A stretch of 64,000 bases of DNA from Cryoendolithus antarcticus (Eukaryota; Ascomycota; Dothideomycetes; Cladosporiales; Cladosporiaceae): contig NAJO01000006.1 of assembly GCA_002077065.1 (NCBI GenBank), positions 186,001 to 250,000 on the forward strand. Reading direction: 5' to 3'. Below, in pieces: positions 33,484-43,385 of the stretch (positions are counted from its first letter, which is position 1; every line of letters starts with the position of its first letter). A program made the translations under genes and the position numbers. The notes beneath the pieces were generated by a model. It was not told the origin of the DNA and did no database searches. It saw only the letters and a program-made list of their open reading frames with translations.

Positions 33484-36478
33484 TCACGCCCGTGAGTCCG
33501 AAATCTCAGCGTCCACCACTGATACCGCCCCAGCGTTACCCGCATCCGTCGATCCGTTCAGTAGAGCAATTGCGGAGATCACATCCGAAGGCTCGAGCAA
33601 ATGCCAAGTAGCGATTGTCTGCTTCGAGCTTGCGCCTACAGTACAAGCGAAGATGTTCTCCTCCTGGAGTGATGAAGCTCGTAGTGAGCGGAACATGTCT
33701 GAATAACAAGTCAGCATAGATACTCACTAGAGACGTCACAGTTGAGGATGACTGACCTTCGTCTGTGAAGTCATCCCCCAGGCACAAGACAAAGTCTGGT
33801 TCCTTGCCCTTTCCACTTCCATACTCCCCTATCAATCTCTTCGCAATCTCGCCCTTGTTCACAAAGCGTGGTCTGACCTCCAGATTAGCCTTGCCAGGCA
33901 TGACCTCAACCTCAAATTCTCTGCACACTGTAGCCTCGAGCTCTTTCTGACACTGCTGCGCCTGGAAAGCGCCATACTCCGGGTCTGCGCGGCGATAGTG
34001 CCAGGTGATGGCGATCTTCTTCCGCTCGATGAAGCTTCCCTGGGTGCGCTCAGAGTACTGAGAGAAAATCTTGATGACCGCAGCTTGCCAAACTTCCATA
34101 TCCATACTCTCGGTCAGATTCATCCAATTGCTCGAGCTTGGATTTCGCATGAAGGAGCCGTGCTCAGCGCTAAGCCCGAGCTCCGATATCGAGCCCATCC
34201 ACTCATCTAGGAATGCTTGATCGCGACCGGAGATGATCCAGACTGCGTTTCTGGGATCTGACGAGAGAGTCTTGAGATTGCGAGTGACTTTATCTGAAGG
34301 GATGGCGGCTTCAGGATCACCTACGATGGGCGTGAGAGTGCCGTCGTAGTCGAACATGAAGAGACGACGCGACGCCTTGCGGTATCGGGAGAGCATCTGG
34401 GCGCGATCTAGCGCAGGCGTAGCTTTCGACTGATCATGCTTAGTGAGGTTCGTGAGCAGACGTCTGAGGAAAGACTTTGTCCAAGATTGCACTGTGTTCT
34501 TTGTCACATAGTCGAAGTTCTCTTGATGGATCTCGGTCTTGATGTTCGCGGGCATTGATAGGGCGGCGTTGATGGCCTCTGCAGTACCTCCAAGATCCCA
34601 AGGGTTGATATGCATGGTATTACCAAGACTACCCGCCGTTCCTGAGAATTCGGAGATTATGAGAGGGCCATGATTGTCCCGCTGTGCGCAGATGTACTCC
34701 AGGGCTGTAGTGTTCATGCCGTCGCGCACACTCGTGATGAGGCCAACATCTGCAACTCGCAGCAGTGCGAAGTACTCCTCTTTCGAGAGGTACTGTGGGT
34801 AATGCTGCACAGGCGTGAAGCTGAGTGATCCGTAGTTTCCATTGATTCTCGCAACGAGATCGCTGATCTTATTCGCGGTCTTGTCGGACTTCTCCACGCG
34901 GTCCTCGATACTCGTTGGACTCGTAACTTGTATCAGAACCACCTTGTCACGCCACTCCGGATGTCGGTCAAGAAAGATCTCAAATGCTTGTAGCTTCTGC
35001 GCCACACCTCGGACGGTGTCTAGGCGGTCGCGGCCAACGATGATCTTCTTGCCCGCATACTGCTCTCGAATGGCCTGTACCTTTTCCTCTACACCCTGTG
35101 ACTCGAACGCTGCTTTAAGCGTCGACTCAGCATTGATGCCGATCGGGAAAACGTCCACTGCAACATGTGCCCCATACGCATCGACACCAGCTTGTGACGA
35201 ATCGAAGCCCAGTATGCGAGTACAGCAAGAAGAGAAGTGTCGTGAATAGCTGTACGCTTGGAAGCCAATCATATTAGCTCCAAGGACGCCTTCCAGAATT
35301 TCCTTCCGCCGACTCAGGCACCGATAGAACTCGCTGCTTGGAAACGGCACGTGCAGGAAGAAGCCGATGTAAATATTGGGTAGACGTTGCCTGAGTAGAC
35401 TGGGCAGTAGAAGTAGGTGGTAGTCATGGATCAGTACAACGTCGCCAGGCTTGTACACGCTCATGATCGTGTCGGCGAACGCCTTATTCATGCGATAGTA
35501 TGTCGTCCAGGCCTTGCGAACCTCGCGACCATCAGTGGGCTCGTTCTGCTTGTAGTGGAAAAGCGGGAACAGTTCGTGCTCGCCATATCTCCGCCACTTC
35601 TTCTGATCTCGAAATGTAGCAACGCGGTCATCGCTCATCTCGTCCCACAGCCACACGGGCGCCACTCGCCCGCCATGATCATGCTCCAATTGTCTTTCCA
35701 GTCGCTGTCTGTCTGCCTCGGGAACCTTCACATCAGTGAGATCGTGTGGCTGCGCCGGTTTGGCGTTTTAATCTACAGGTATGGGCGCGGATGCTTTGTT
35801 GAAGGGTACACCATTTCTCGGACCACCGGCAGACCTGGCCATATCGATCTCGCCAGTCCATCCAACAAGCGTGTGATTCCACGGAGACTCCGGCCCAGAT
35901 AAGTACGAAAACGAGTCGAACAACGCCGAAGTTCCTCTACGAGCATCGAGCTCCCACTCAGCGCTGGGAGCATAGGCGATCTTGTAAGGGACGCAGAAGG
36001 TGGCGCTGATCACATGCCCGCTCAACTTAAGATCGGGATGCGACTTGCGCGGATCGACCTCACCAAGATCGTTCCCATTAGGTCGTCCAGTGGTCAGGCT
36101 CAGCCTTCTAAGCAAGTCCTCCCCGTTCTTGGCACCTGCCGCGGCCTCAGTCGCCGAACTTGGTCGACGTTCCTTGGGTAGTCCGCTCGAGTGGGAAGAG
36201 TGGAACGAGTTGGCGGCCCATGGAGGCACGTGGTTGCCTGACTGTGAAGTACTCGCTCCATTGTGGTCTGAAGAGTTCTTGCGTCGTTCGAAAGTATCCC
36301 AGTCCGTTACGCCTGGGGTGACGGGAACAGAAGTGACTTCTTCCGATAACGCAGGATGGCCAGATTGAATTCGTTCTAGGCCGGGCAATCGAGGGCTGTC
36401 TGCCTCTGAGCCCTCATTACTGGCCATCTGCTTGCTACGTCGAGCCTCGAAGTAGTCTGCGTCGCTGTCGTACTGCAT
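33484..36478 (-). CDS. tps2: Trehalose-6-phosphate phosphatase Tps2 (GT20 plus HAD domains), with an in-frame TAA
   Basis: The frame opens at ATG 36478. About 180 disordered residues precede the start of the GT20 domain (ATFCVPYKIAY, ARRGTSALFDS, HTLVGWTGEI). In the linker after this block an in-frame TAA stands at 35770-35768, but the same frame continues with PEADRQRLERQLEHDHGG and the full rest of GT20. A 60-bp GT-AG intron (35776-35717, GTAGAT donor, CTGAT branch-like site) would remove the TAA in phase 0; it is my best model but the donor is weak. The HAD phosphatase follows (FMFDYDGTLTP, then LCLGDDFTDE), and a second intron (33756-33699) leads to the last exon. Tps2 removes phosphate from trehalose-6-phosphate, completing synthesis of the stress sugar trehalose; its GT20 part is usually inactive and binds Tps1. 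Confidence 0.85.
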
Positions 36479-37053
36479 AGCTGTTAGTTATTGCACCGAT
36501 GGATTAAGACGATGCGAGTTGAAGGGAACATCAGGAGGACTTGGTGGCAGGCTTGTCATTCCCGATGCGATTGCTGTTGAGGCACAAACTTCAACATGAC
36601 TGGCACTTACATGACCATTCGCTGTGCAACGAAAACGCCACGCGTTGATGTTCCAGGTGCACTGCGGGATCTACCCGAGATTTCCTGGGTGGGGCTTGAG
36701 GATGGTATTCAATGGCGACTCGCGTTGTATTGTATGAGATTCTTCCATCTATAGTGGTCTATTGTGTAAAGGGTGGCAGCCGGTATAGGCAGTTCGAGAG
36801 TGTACGAGTAGGTCATATGTCCCCCGAAGCTTCAGCGCCATACGAGAGAGAGCTGGAGAGGTACATTCAAGTGGCGGACGTGCTCACAAGGCAGTCGCGC
36901 TTGTGGCTTACACTACTTTTACAAACATGTGAATGATCACCGGTACCACAATACCGCCTATCTCCTGTATGACATAGCACGCTGGACACGCAGTTGTGTG
37001 TCTGACACCCATCTCGGCTCCATACTGGAGGTCCATACTGGAGGGAACCCACA
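36479..37053. other. Divergent promoter region between TPS2 and PYM
   Basis: No coding sequence seen. Both flanking genes start here and run outward. I could not find clear stress-response elements (AGGGG) in a convincing arrangement. Confidence 0.5.
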
Positions 37054-37641
37054 ATGCCGTCTAAGTCGGACGACTCCACACGATCAGGCATCAAAAAGCT
37101 GGCCACTGGAGAGGCAGTCATACCATCGTCAACGCGGCCCGATGGTTCAGTGCGCAAGGAGATCAAAGTGAAGCCTGGATATAAGCCGCCCGAGGATGTT
37201 GAAGTCTACAAGAATCGTACTGCAGCGGCATGGCAGAGTCGTGGGAAAGGAGGCGTGCCTGGCGCTGAGGGGCTTGGGTCTTCCAATGCACTGAACGCCT
37301 CAGCCGCTGCCAATAAGAACGCGAAGAGGCGAGAGGCAAGAAAGAAGGCTGCTGCCAACGGAGATGGTCTTGAGGCGGATGATCCGGTAGAAGATGGCGC
37401 CAATGGCAAAGTCCAGGAACCGGTAGCAGAGCCTCTCGACCCGGAGGTAGAGAAGGCCAAGGAGGCAAGAAAGCTGGCAAAGAAGCTACGGCAAGCGAAG
37501 GAGCTGAAGAGCAAGAAGGAAGGTGGTGACAGCTTGCTGCCTGAGCAGTTCGATAAAGTCATCAAGGTTAACGAGCTTGTACGGCAACTGGACGCACTCG
37601 GCTTTGACACTGAAGGTGAGAAGAAGGCTGCGGACGGTTGA
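37054..37641 (+). CDS. pym1: PYM (partner of Y14 and Mago) homologue
   Basis: Single exon, 195 aa. The N-terminus has the diagnostic Mago-Y14-binding motif: GEAVIPSSTRPDGSVRKEIK then GYKPPEDVEVYKNR. A Lys/Ala-rich, probably helical body follows, and the C-terminus has a conserved block (KKLRQAKELKSKKEG, then LPEQFDKVIKVNELVRQLD). In animals PYM takes apart exon-junction complexes during translation and contacts the 40S subunit; the presence of PYM implies the host keeps Y14-Mago. The stop lies 25 bp from the stop of the next, convergent gene. Confidence 0.9.
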   Translation: MPSKSDDSTRSGIKKLATGEAVIPSSTRPDGSVRKEIKVKPGYKPPEDVEVYKNRTAAAWQSRGKGGVPGAEGLGSSNALNASAAANKNAKRREARKKAAANGDGLEADDPVEDGANGKVQEPVAEPLDPEVEKAKEARKLAKKLRQAKELKSKKEGGDSLLPEQFDKVIKVNELVRQLDALGFDTEGEKKAADG

Positions 37642-37666
37642 AGCGATTGCTCCTGCCCGCCCCTCA

Positions 37667-38342
37667 CTATCGTACCACGACCGAGACTACCATCCCCCGA
37701 ACCCGTATCGTCTCATAGAGACCATACTCCGTCTCCACACGGAAGTGCAGATCATCTACCTGCACATCGACTTCCACTGGTGGCGGGGGTGCTGGAGTCT
37801 GCACAATTGCCGGCGCCTTCGATCCCTTCCGACCAAACCACGACCCTTTCTGTACTGGTGCAGCTGGTCGTGGAGGCAGAGTGATCTCCAGTCGCGCGTG
37901 CGGAACGCCATCAGACACTTCATTGTACAACTGCGTTCGTAGTTCGACCAGAGCCTCCGCCTGTGACCAGAACTGCATGCTATATTGCTGGCCTTCGAAC
38001 TGAATGACGACGGGAGCTTCGTTGTCCGGAAAGCCGACTAACGTGCCAGTGCGAGTGGCATCTGGACCGTGTCAGTAGTTGTTCAATGCAGCCTCGTCGA
38101 CACCACGTACCTTGATCCGACAGTAGCATGGCAAGGGTAGTTCTCGAGAGGCCTTGCATGGCCCGCGCTCTGACGTGCTCGGTGATTTGGCAAACTACCT
38201 GTGCGACATGCTGCGATCTCGATAGACCGACCTGCGCCCTGATATTCCACACACTTGCGCGCTTCTCGTCATTTGTGTGCTTCTTGATTGAGGTTGTGTG
38301 TGCAACTTCGAGGCCCTCGTCGTAAGGAGGCGGTTCGTCCAT
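37667..38342 (-). CDS. Conserved hypothetical fungal protein, 208 aa
   Basis: Exons 38342-38111 and 38061-37667 join over a 49-bp intron (phase 1, SDQ|D). The N-terminus is acidic and Pro-rich (MDEPPPYDEG). The central part TRTGTLVGFPDNEAPVVIQF and EGQQYSMQFWSQAEALVELR looks like a compact beta-rich fold with an aromatic core. A Pro-rich insert precedes a final block, VDDLHFRVETEYGLYETIRV, that could be the last strand pair. No catalytic motif, signal peptide or membrane span. I do not recognise a named family. Good codon order and clean splice sites make it a real gene. Confidence 0.75.
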
Positions 38343-39280
38343 GGCGAGGTAAGGCGATGTGGGACAAGGGCACAATCTAGTAAGTGTATGCGTTTGGTGG
38401 CACTAACATTCGCATCTATTGAATGTTCACAGCCCGAGGAATGAGGCCGGACAGTCCGTGATGGCAGAATTGAGCCGAAACGAGCAAAAGGTCATATCGC
38501 TTGACCTTGCATGGTTCTGATTTGACGCCGTGTCACGTTTTCGCGCAATGCCTCGACTGAGGCAGGCAGTTGGGCATCTTCACATGTCTTCTCACATTAC
38601 TCTTACTGCAACGATCCGTGCATCGACCGGTGGTCAACACAGCCACGCAGCTTTCACTTCGCCCGGCACGAAGGAGCGTGGTGCTAAGCCGGATTCGGCA
38701 TTTGACGCTAAGCCGTCATCAGATATCCTTTGGCTCAAACGCGATGCATGCCGCATTGCCGCAAAATCGCGCTCACGCGACCATGAGACAACATACTTCC
38801 ACCGTCGAGCGACTTTCGAATGGTCAAAGCCGTCAATCCTTCGCTGCCGAAGCACGCCGAAATTCGGTTACTCACACACTTGGCCGGCCCAAACACGAGA
38901 GGCCACCCTGCCACGAGCATGACATAGCCTCTTGGAGACCGCATTGCGCATCGTGGCATTGGTGAGTCTCCATGCCGAATGCCGACGTCAAGCACACTGT
39001 TGCCTCGTGACCTGATAGAGCCACTGAGCATGAGGGAATATCGAAGCTTCACTCTGTGACTGCGCACAAGGCTGAAGGCCTGTCAGAAACCTCCTTGCAG
39101 CTCATTGCGTATATATGGTAGTACAGTGACATCTCCTTCTTGCGTTCCTGAGTCCATCTGTACTGTCCGTCTGCTTGTTGATCACAGCGTCCTTCTCGTT
39201 CGAGTGCAATACAACTCCAACACTGCTCTTACAAATCGCACCACCCAGCACATTCATACCATCGCCTTGACATCGCCATC
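38343..39280. other. Intergenic region, no gene seen
   Basis: About 0.94 kb between divergent starts. Open frames of up to about 130 codons overlap each other on both strands without similarity to known proteins. The segment 39105-39280 is the likely flotillin leader. Confidence 0.5.
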
Positions 39281-40916
39281 ATGTGGTTCCACGTCTCCGA
39301 ACCCAACTCTTACCTCGCCGTCACTGGCGCAGGGATCGACAAGGTCAAGATCGTGAAGAAGGCGTTGATCTTGCCATTCCAGAAGGTATGCAGGAGTTCC
39401 ACGATGATCTCCTCTCAATCGCAATGTACCTGACTCTACTCTGCAGGTCGCCAAGATCAGCATCACTCCCTTCGACTTCAGCATGGCTCTTCAAGCCATG
39501 ACCTCCGAGAAGCTCCAGTTCTCGCTCCCCGCGGTCTTTACCATCGGCCCTCTCGATGAAGTCTCAGCGCTCGAGAAGTACGCCGTGCTCCTTACAGGCG
39601 ACTCCGATGGCCAGCTCAAGTCCACCACCAAGTCCGGCAGCATCGGCACCGGTCGCAACCACGTCCAAGACATCGTCAAGGGCATCATCGAGGGTGAGAC
39701 TCGCTCGATCGTCTCGAATATGACCATGGAGGAGCTCTTCAACAATCGCCGACTGTTCAAGACCCAGGTTATCGAGTGCGTGCAGAAGGAACTGGATCAA
39801 TTCGGCCTGAGGATCTACAACGCCAACGTCAAGGAACTCCAAGATCTTGGCGACTCGAGGTACTTCGAGAGCTTGTCGCGGAAGGCTCACGAGGGTGCGC
39901 AGAGTCAAGCACAGGTCGATGTTGCCAATGCGCGAATGATTGGTCAAGTCGGAGAGGCTGAGAAGCAGGGCGAGACAAAGCAGCGGATTGCCAAGGTCAA
40001 CGCGCAGACCGCTGTATTGGAGACCGAGAGGAAGGTCGAGAAGGCTGTCGCAGGTATGCTATGTGTCTTGCCGACAGCTGAGCGAGACTGATACGACCGC
40101 AGACCAAAAGCTGAAGACCAAGGAGATCCAGATCCAACGTGAACTGAATCTCGCCCAGATCGCCGCCGAGCGCGCCGCACAGCAGACCGTAAATATTCCT
40201 TCTCCTCTGCGTTTAGATATAGACTACTGACACAACACCCAGGACGCCGAACTTCAACGCGGCGTCGAAGAGAAACGCGCGGGCATGGAATTGGAGCGCC
40301 TCCGCGCCACCACAGTAACCCAAGCCAAGATCGCCCGCGAATCCGCCGAGCAAAAAGCCCTAGCCGACTACCTAAGCAACACCAAGAAGACCGACGCAGC
40401 CCTCTACCAGCAACGCGCCGAAGCCGACGCAGTCGCCTACCGCGGTACCAAAGACGCCGAAGTCGCCGCTCTCCTCAAAGAGCGCGACGCCCAAGCAAAC
40501 TACATCGTCAAGCAAAAAGAAGCCGCCGGTATCGCGGAGACAGCGAAAGCCTATGGCGAGCTCGCCAAAGTGTTGGGCGGCCCGCAAGGACTAATGCAGT
40601 ACTTGATGCTGCAGAATAACACTTATGAGAAGTTGGCGAATGCTAATGCCAAGGCTATCAATGGGCTGCAGCCGAAGATTAACGTGTGGAATACTGGGGC
40701 TGCGGGGGCGGAGGGCTGGATTCTATGGCGCCGATTAGGAATTTGTTCCAGACGTTGCCGCCGCTGCTGAGTACGATACAGGATCAGACTGGGATGCAGC
40801 CGCCGAGTTGGTTGGCGAGGATGGGTGGGGAGGAGGGGGTTAATGGGATGAGTCAGCAGGAGAAGGTTAGGGCGAAGCAGGAGGCGTTGATGAATGGGAA
40901 TGGGAATGGGCATTGA
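39281..40916 (+). CDS. floA: Flotillin (SPFH-domain membrane scaffold), with an apparent C-terminal frameshift
   Basis: Exons 39281-39385, 39447-40053, 40103-40188 and 40243 onward join in frame. The SPFH/band-7 domain opens MWFHVSEPNSYLAVTGAGI and includes SITPFDFSMALQAMTSEKLQ and GIIEGETRSIVSNMTMEELF. The coiled-coil flotillin domain follows (AEKQGETKQRIAKVNAQTAV, repeated Glu-Ala pairs). Flotillins are palmitoylated inner-leaflet scaffolds linked in fungi to sterol-rich domains and hyphal growth. After PKINVWNTG the reading frame runs into 20 odd residues and a stop at 40770, while the expected family end (MAPIRNLFQTLPP through NGNGNGH, stop at 40916) lies in a different frame. The switch maps to the G-rich run 40696-40716 and is too tight for an intron, so one base seems lost there, in the organism or in the read. 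Confidence 0.9.
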
Positions 40917-41263
40917 GAGTGATGGGGTGCGATTGAGCAACTGCGTTGATCCTGGCGGCTATGGTGCGTTGACTATACCCGGTTGGTGCGATGGCGTTGA
41001 TAGTATTGGTAATGCTTTCTCTCCGCCATTCGCCACGATGGAAGCTACCATCTTCCTCCCTGACATCCAATCCGTATGATAGGCACGCTCCTGACGCGAT
41101 AGCGCACGGCTCTGGGGCTCTTTAGACATCGGGGTCTCCAGTGGAGGTGTGCGTTCGCAGCCAAGCCCGCGGGCTCTCGGTGTCACGCAAGGCATCTCAG
41201 CGGATCGATCTACACCGTCCAAGACTGATCGCTCAGAGCGAATCAATTGCATCAGCGGAACGC
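40917..41263. other. Convergent 3' intergenic stretch
   Basis: It lies between the flotillin and LSM12 stops. It should contain both polyadenylation regions. No gene seen. Confidence 0.5.
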
Positions 41264-42054
41264 TCACCCACCCTTCCGAGGTGCCGTGGCACTCTCACGC
41301 TCCTTGAGCTTCCGCCTTTCCCCCTCAAGGATCTGCTTGACGCGGGTCAAGGTCGTGGCCTTGTCTTTCGAACTTCTGCAGTCCTCGGGTCGATACGGAG
41401 GCGTGATGATAACGGAGTCGTGGACGATCATCTCGGCATTGTGCCAGCGGATGGGGACGTTCCTGCACTTAGTCAGCCTTGCGAAGTAATGGTCACAAAT
41501 GAAGCGACTTACACCCTCCGCAACGAGTCGTAGATCTCCTGCGCTTCTTTCGAGACACCCTTGCCACGATTGTCGTCTTCCTCTTTCAGCTTCCTGATGC
41601 GAGTCTCCTCGCGCTCTCGCAGACGCTTAGTGTCCACTGGCCCTATGCTTGGCTGAGCAGTTGTGATGGACTGTGCGCCATCACCGGCCAGGCTCGTGAT
41701 CTGAAAGCTCTGTATGCGCGACACTGGGACAATGTGATAGTCTCCTGGTTGATTTGCAGCGTTTACACTGCCAGTCCGCGTGTTCACGGCTACTAGATTT
41801 GTGATCGTGCAGGCTGTGAAGAGAGATCCCTCCAGAGTCTGCAAGTGAGGCGCCGTAGTGGTAAGCTTAATCCTGGGTTTCTTATCAGTTGCTAACCTCA
41901 TGGCCGCCTAATTCCTAACCTCAGCTTACCGTGCACCTATAGCCTTGCTCAACGCCTCGAGAGTATCCAACATCGGCGGCGCAGGAGGCGCGCTCCCAGT
42001 CCTCGGAGTGGCGATCTTTCCAGCAGCGCTATTGCGCTTACTCGCGTCCGCCAT
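41264..42054 (-). CDS. LSM12: Lsm12 homologue (LSm plus anticodon-binding-like domain)
   Basis: Exons 42054-41930, 41872-41513 and 41462-41264 join to 227 aa. The N-terminus is disordered and Pro/Ala-rich. The LSm fold spans exons 1-2 (AIGARIKLTTTAPHLQTLEG, then TACTITNLVAVNT). A linker leads to the Lsm12 AD domain (REREETRIRKLKEE, GVSKEAQEIYDSLRRV, then NVPIRWHNAEMIVHDSVIIT and PPYRPEDC), which is the family hallmark. In yeast Lsm12 associates with Pbp1/ataxin-2 and Pbp4 on ribosomes and in stress granules; the same is expected here. The PhzF gene lies upstream on the opposite strand, 360 bp away. Confidence 0.9.
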
Positions 42055-42414
42055 CTTTCGGATCTTCTGACCAAGTCTCAATGTACACTGCTACTTTCTC
42101 TTCCCCTTCCACACGCGCCGTTTCCGCGCGATTATCGCAACATGGAAATAAATGCTCGCGCTGTCGCTCGAGCTGACTGCGCAGCAGTATAGGGCGATAG
42201 GAAGAGAATGTGAGAGCAGGTCGAGGCCAAACGAATGTGTCGGGCGGCCTCTGATGTACAACGATGCAGGTATGCGTAGATTGCCTCGAGGAAAGCTGCC
42301 TCAGTGCACCGTGTGAAGTCGAGGTGTGCACGGTCCCTGGAGGAAATGGACTTCATCTCCTGGACGTAGGGACACATTGGACATCTATCATTATTCGACA
42401 TATAAGCTTCTATC
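42055..42414. other. Divergent promoter between LSM12 and the PhzF gene
   Basis: No coding sequence. A CATATAAG element at about 42398, 10-15 bp before the PhzF ATG, is too close to act as a TATA box. Nothing else recognised. Confidence 0.45.
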
Positions 42415-43335
42415 ATGCCTTCACTCGAGTTCGTCACCGTAGACGTCTTCACTCGTACCCGCTTTAAGGGCAATCCTCTTGCTATCGTCACCATCCCATC
42501 TGATCTGGACGTCCCAACGCCAACTCTCCGAGCCATTGCACGCGAATTCAACCTCTCGGAAACAGTGTTCCTCCACGAAAGCTCAGACGCAACAGCAGAT
42601 GTTCCATCATGGACGATTCGCATCTTCATGACCGAAGCAGAATTGCCCTTTGCGGGCCATCCAACCATCGGAACAGCTTGTCACGTTATGAGCACCCTCG
42701 CCCTTGGCAAAACTCGCGCAGTACTACACTGTGATGCTGGTTCCATCGAGATCGAGTACGCAAATGGCGTGGCCCGAGCTTCGATCCCTCACAATGTCCA
42801 TGTACATACCGAATCGCCCTTCACTGGTACCGAGGTTGAGACCATGCAGCCCAGACTGAAGGGCGCAGAGCTCCTCAACATCGCCACCGTCTCTCCAGTG
42901 AAAGGCATGAACTTCATCTACATCCAGCTGCCTGATTTCGAGAGCCTCGCTATAGTCGAATGCAGTGGCTTTAAGCCAGCTCCTATTCTTGACTCCGCCT
43001 GGAACGTCGGCTTCTGCGGCTCCGTCTTCTACGTGCTCGGCGAACGGTCCACAACACCAGAAAGTGCAGTGAAGCAAAGCTTGCGAATGCGAATGATCGA
43101 GGGCATCCTGGAAGACTCCGCTACTGGATCTGCGGCTTGCGGGCTTGCAGCTTTCCTTGCGATGAAAAGAGGAGATCGGAACGTCGAGTTTGAGATGACC
43201 CAGGGCGTCGAGATGGGACGGCAAAGCGACATCGGTGTCGCGGTAACGCTCGATCGAAGTGCAAAAGCAGTCGCGAAGATTGTTCTCAGTGGCAGTGCGG
43301 TGACAGTCATGGATGGCAGGGTACAGTATGACTGA
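42415..43335 (+). CDS. PhzF/DapF-fold isomerase-like protein
   Basis: Single exon, 306 aa. Family blocks are clear: VDVFTRTRFKGNPLAIV at the N-terminus, REFNLSETVFLHES with the conserved acidic residue in N-x-S-E-T, FAGHPTIGTACHVM, and a second half with ILEDSATGSAACGLAAFLAM. PhzF proteins have the diaminopimelate epimerase fold with the active site between two halves; PhzF of phenazine-making bacteria isomerises an anthranilate-type intermediate, but most fungal members have no known substrate. No phenazine or other pathway genes are nearby, so a general metabolic role is likely. It is convergent with gene A, leaving 50 bp. Confidence 0.9.
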   Translation: MPSLEFVTVDVFTRTRFKGNPLAIVTIPSDLDVPTPTLRAIAREFNLSETVFLHESSDATADVPSWTIRIFMTEAELPFAGHPTIGTACHVMSTLALGKTRAVLHCDAGSIEIEYANGVARASIPHNVHVHTESPFTGTEVETMQPRLKGAELLNIATVSPVKGMNFIYIQLPDFESLAIVECSGFKPAPILDSAWNVGFCGSVFYVLGERSTTPESAVKQSLRMRMIEGILEDSATGSAACGLAAFLAMKRGDRNVEFEMTQGVEMGRQSDIGVAVTLDRSAKAVAKIVLSGSAVTVMDGRVQYD

Positions 43336-43385
43336 CCACCTATTGGTGAGGGCATACTACCTGCGCCCCATCACTCTTCGTGCCA

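Noticed and set aside
33484..36478. TPS2 as a pseudogene
   Set aside because: Only one stop disturbs an otherwise intact frame with both domains and clean downstream splicing; an intron is a simpler reading.
42415..43335. PhzF gene as part of a phenazine or other biosynthetic cluster
   Set aside because: No PKS, NRPS, shikimate-type or transporter genes are nearby; neighbours are LSM12 and gene A.
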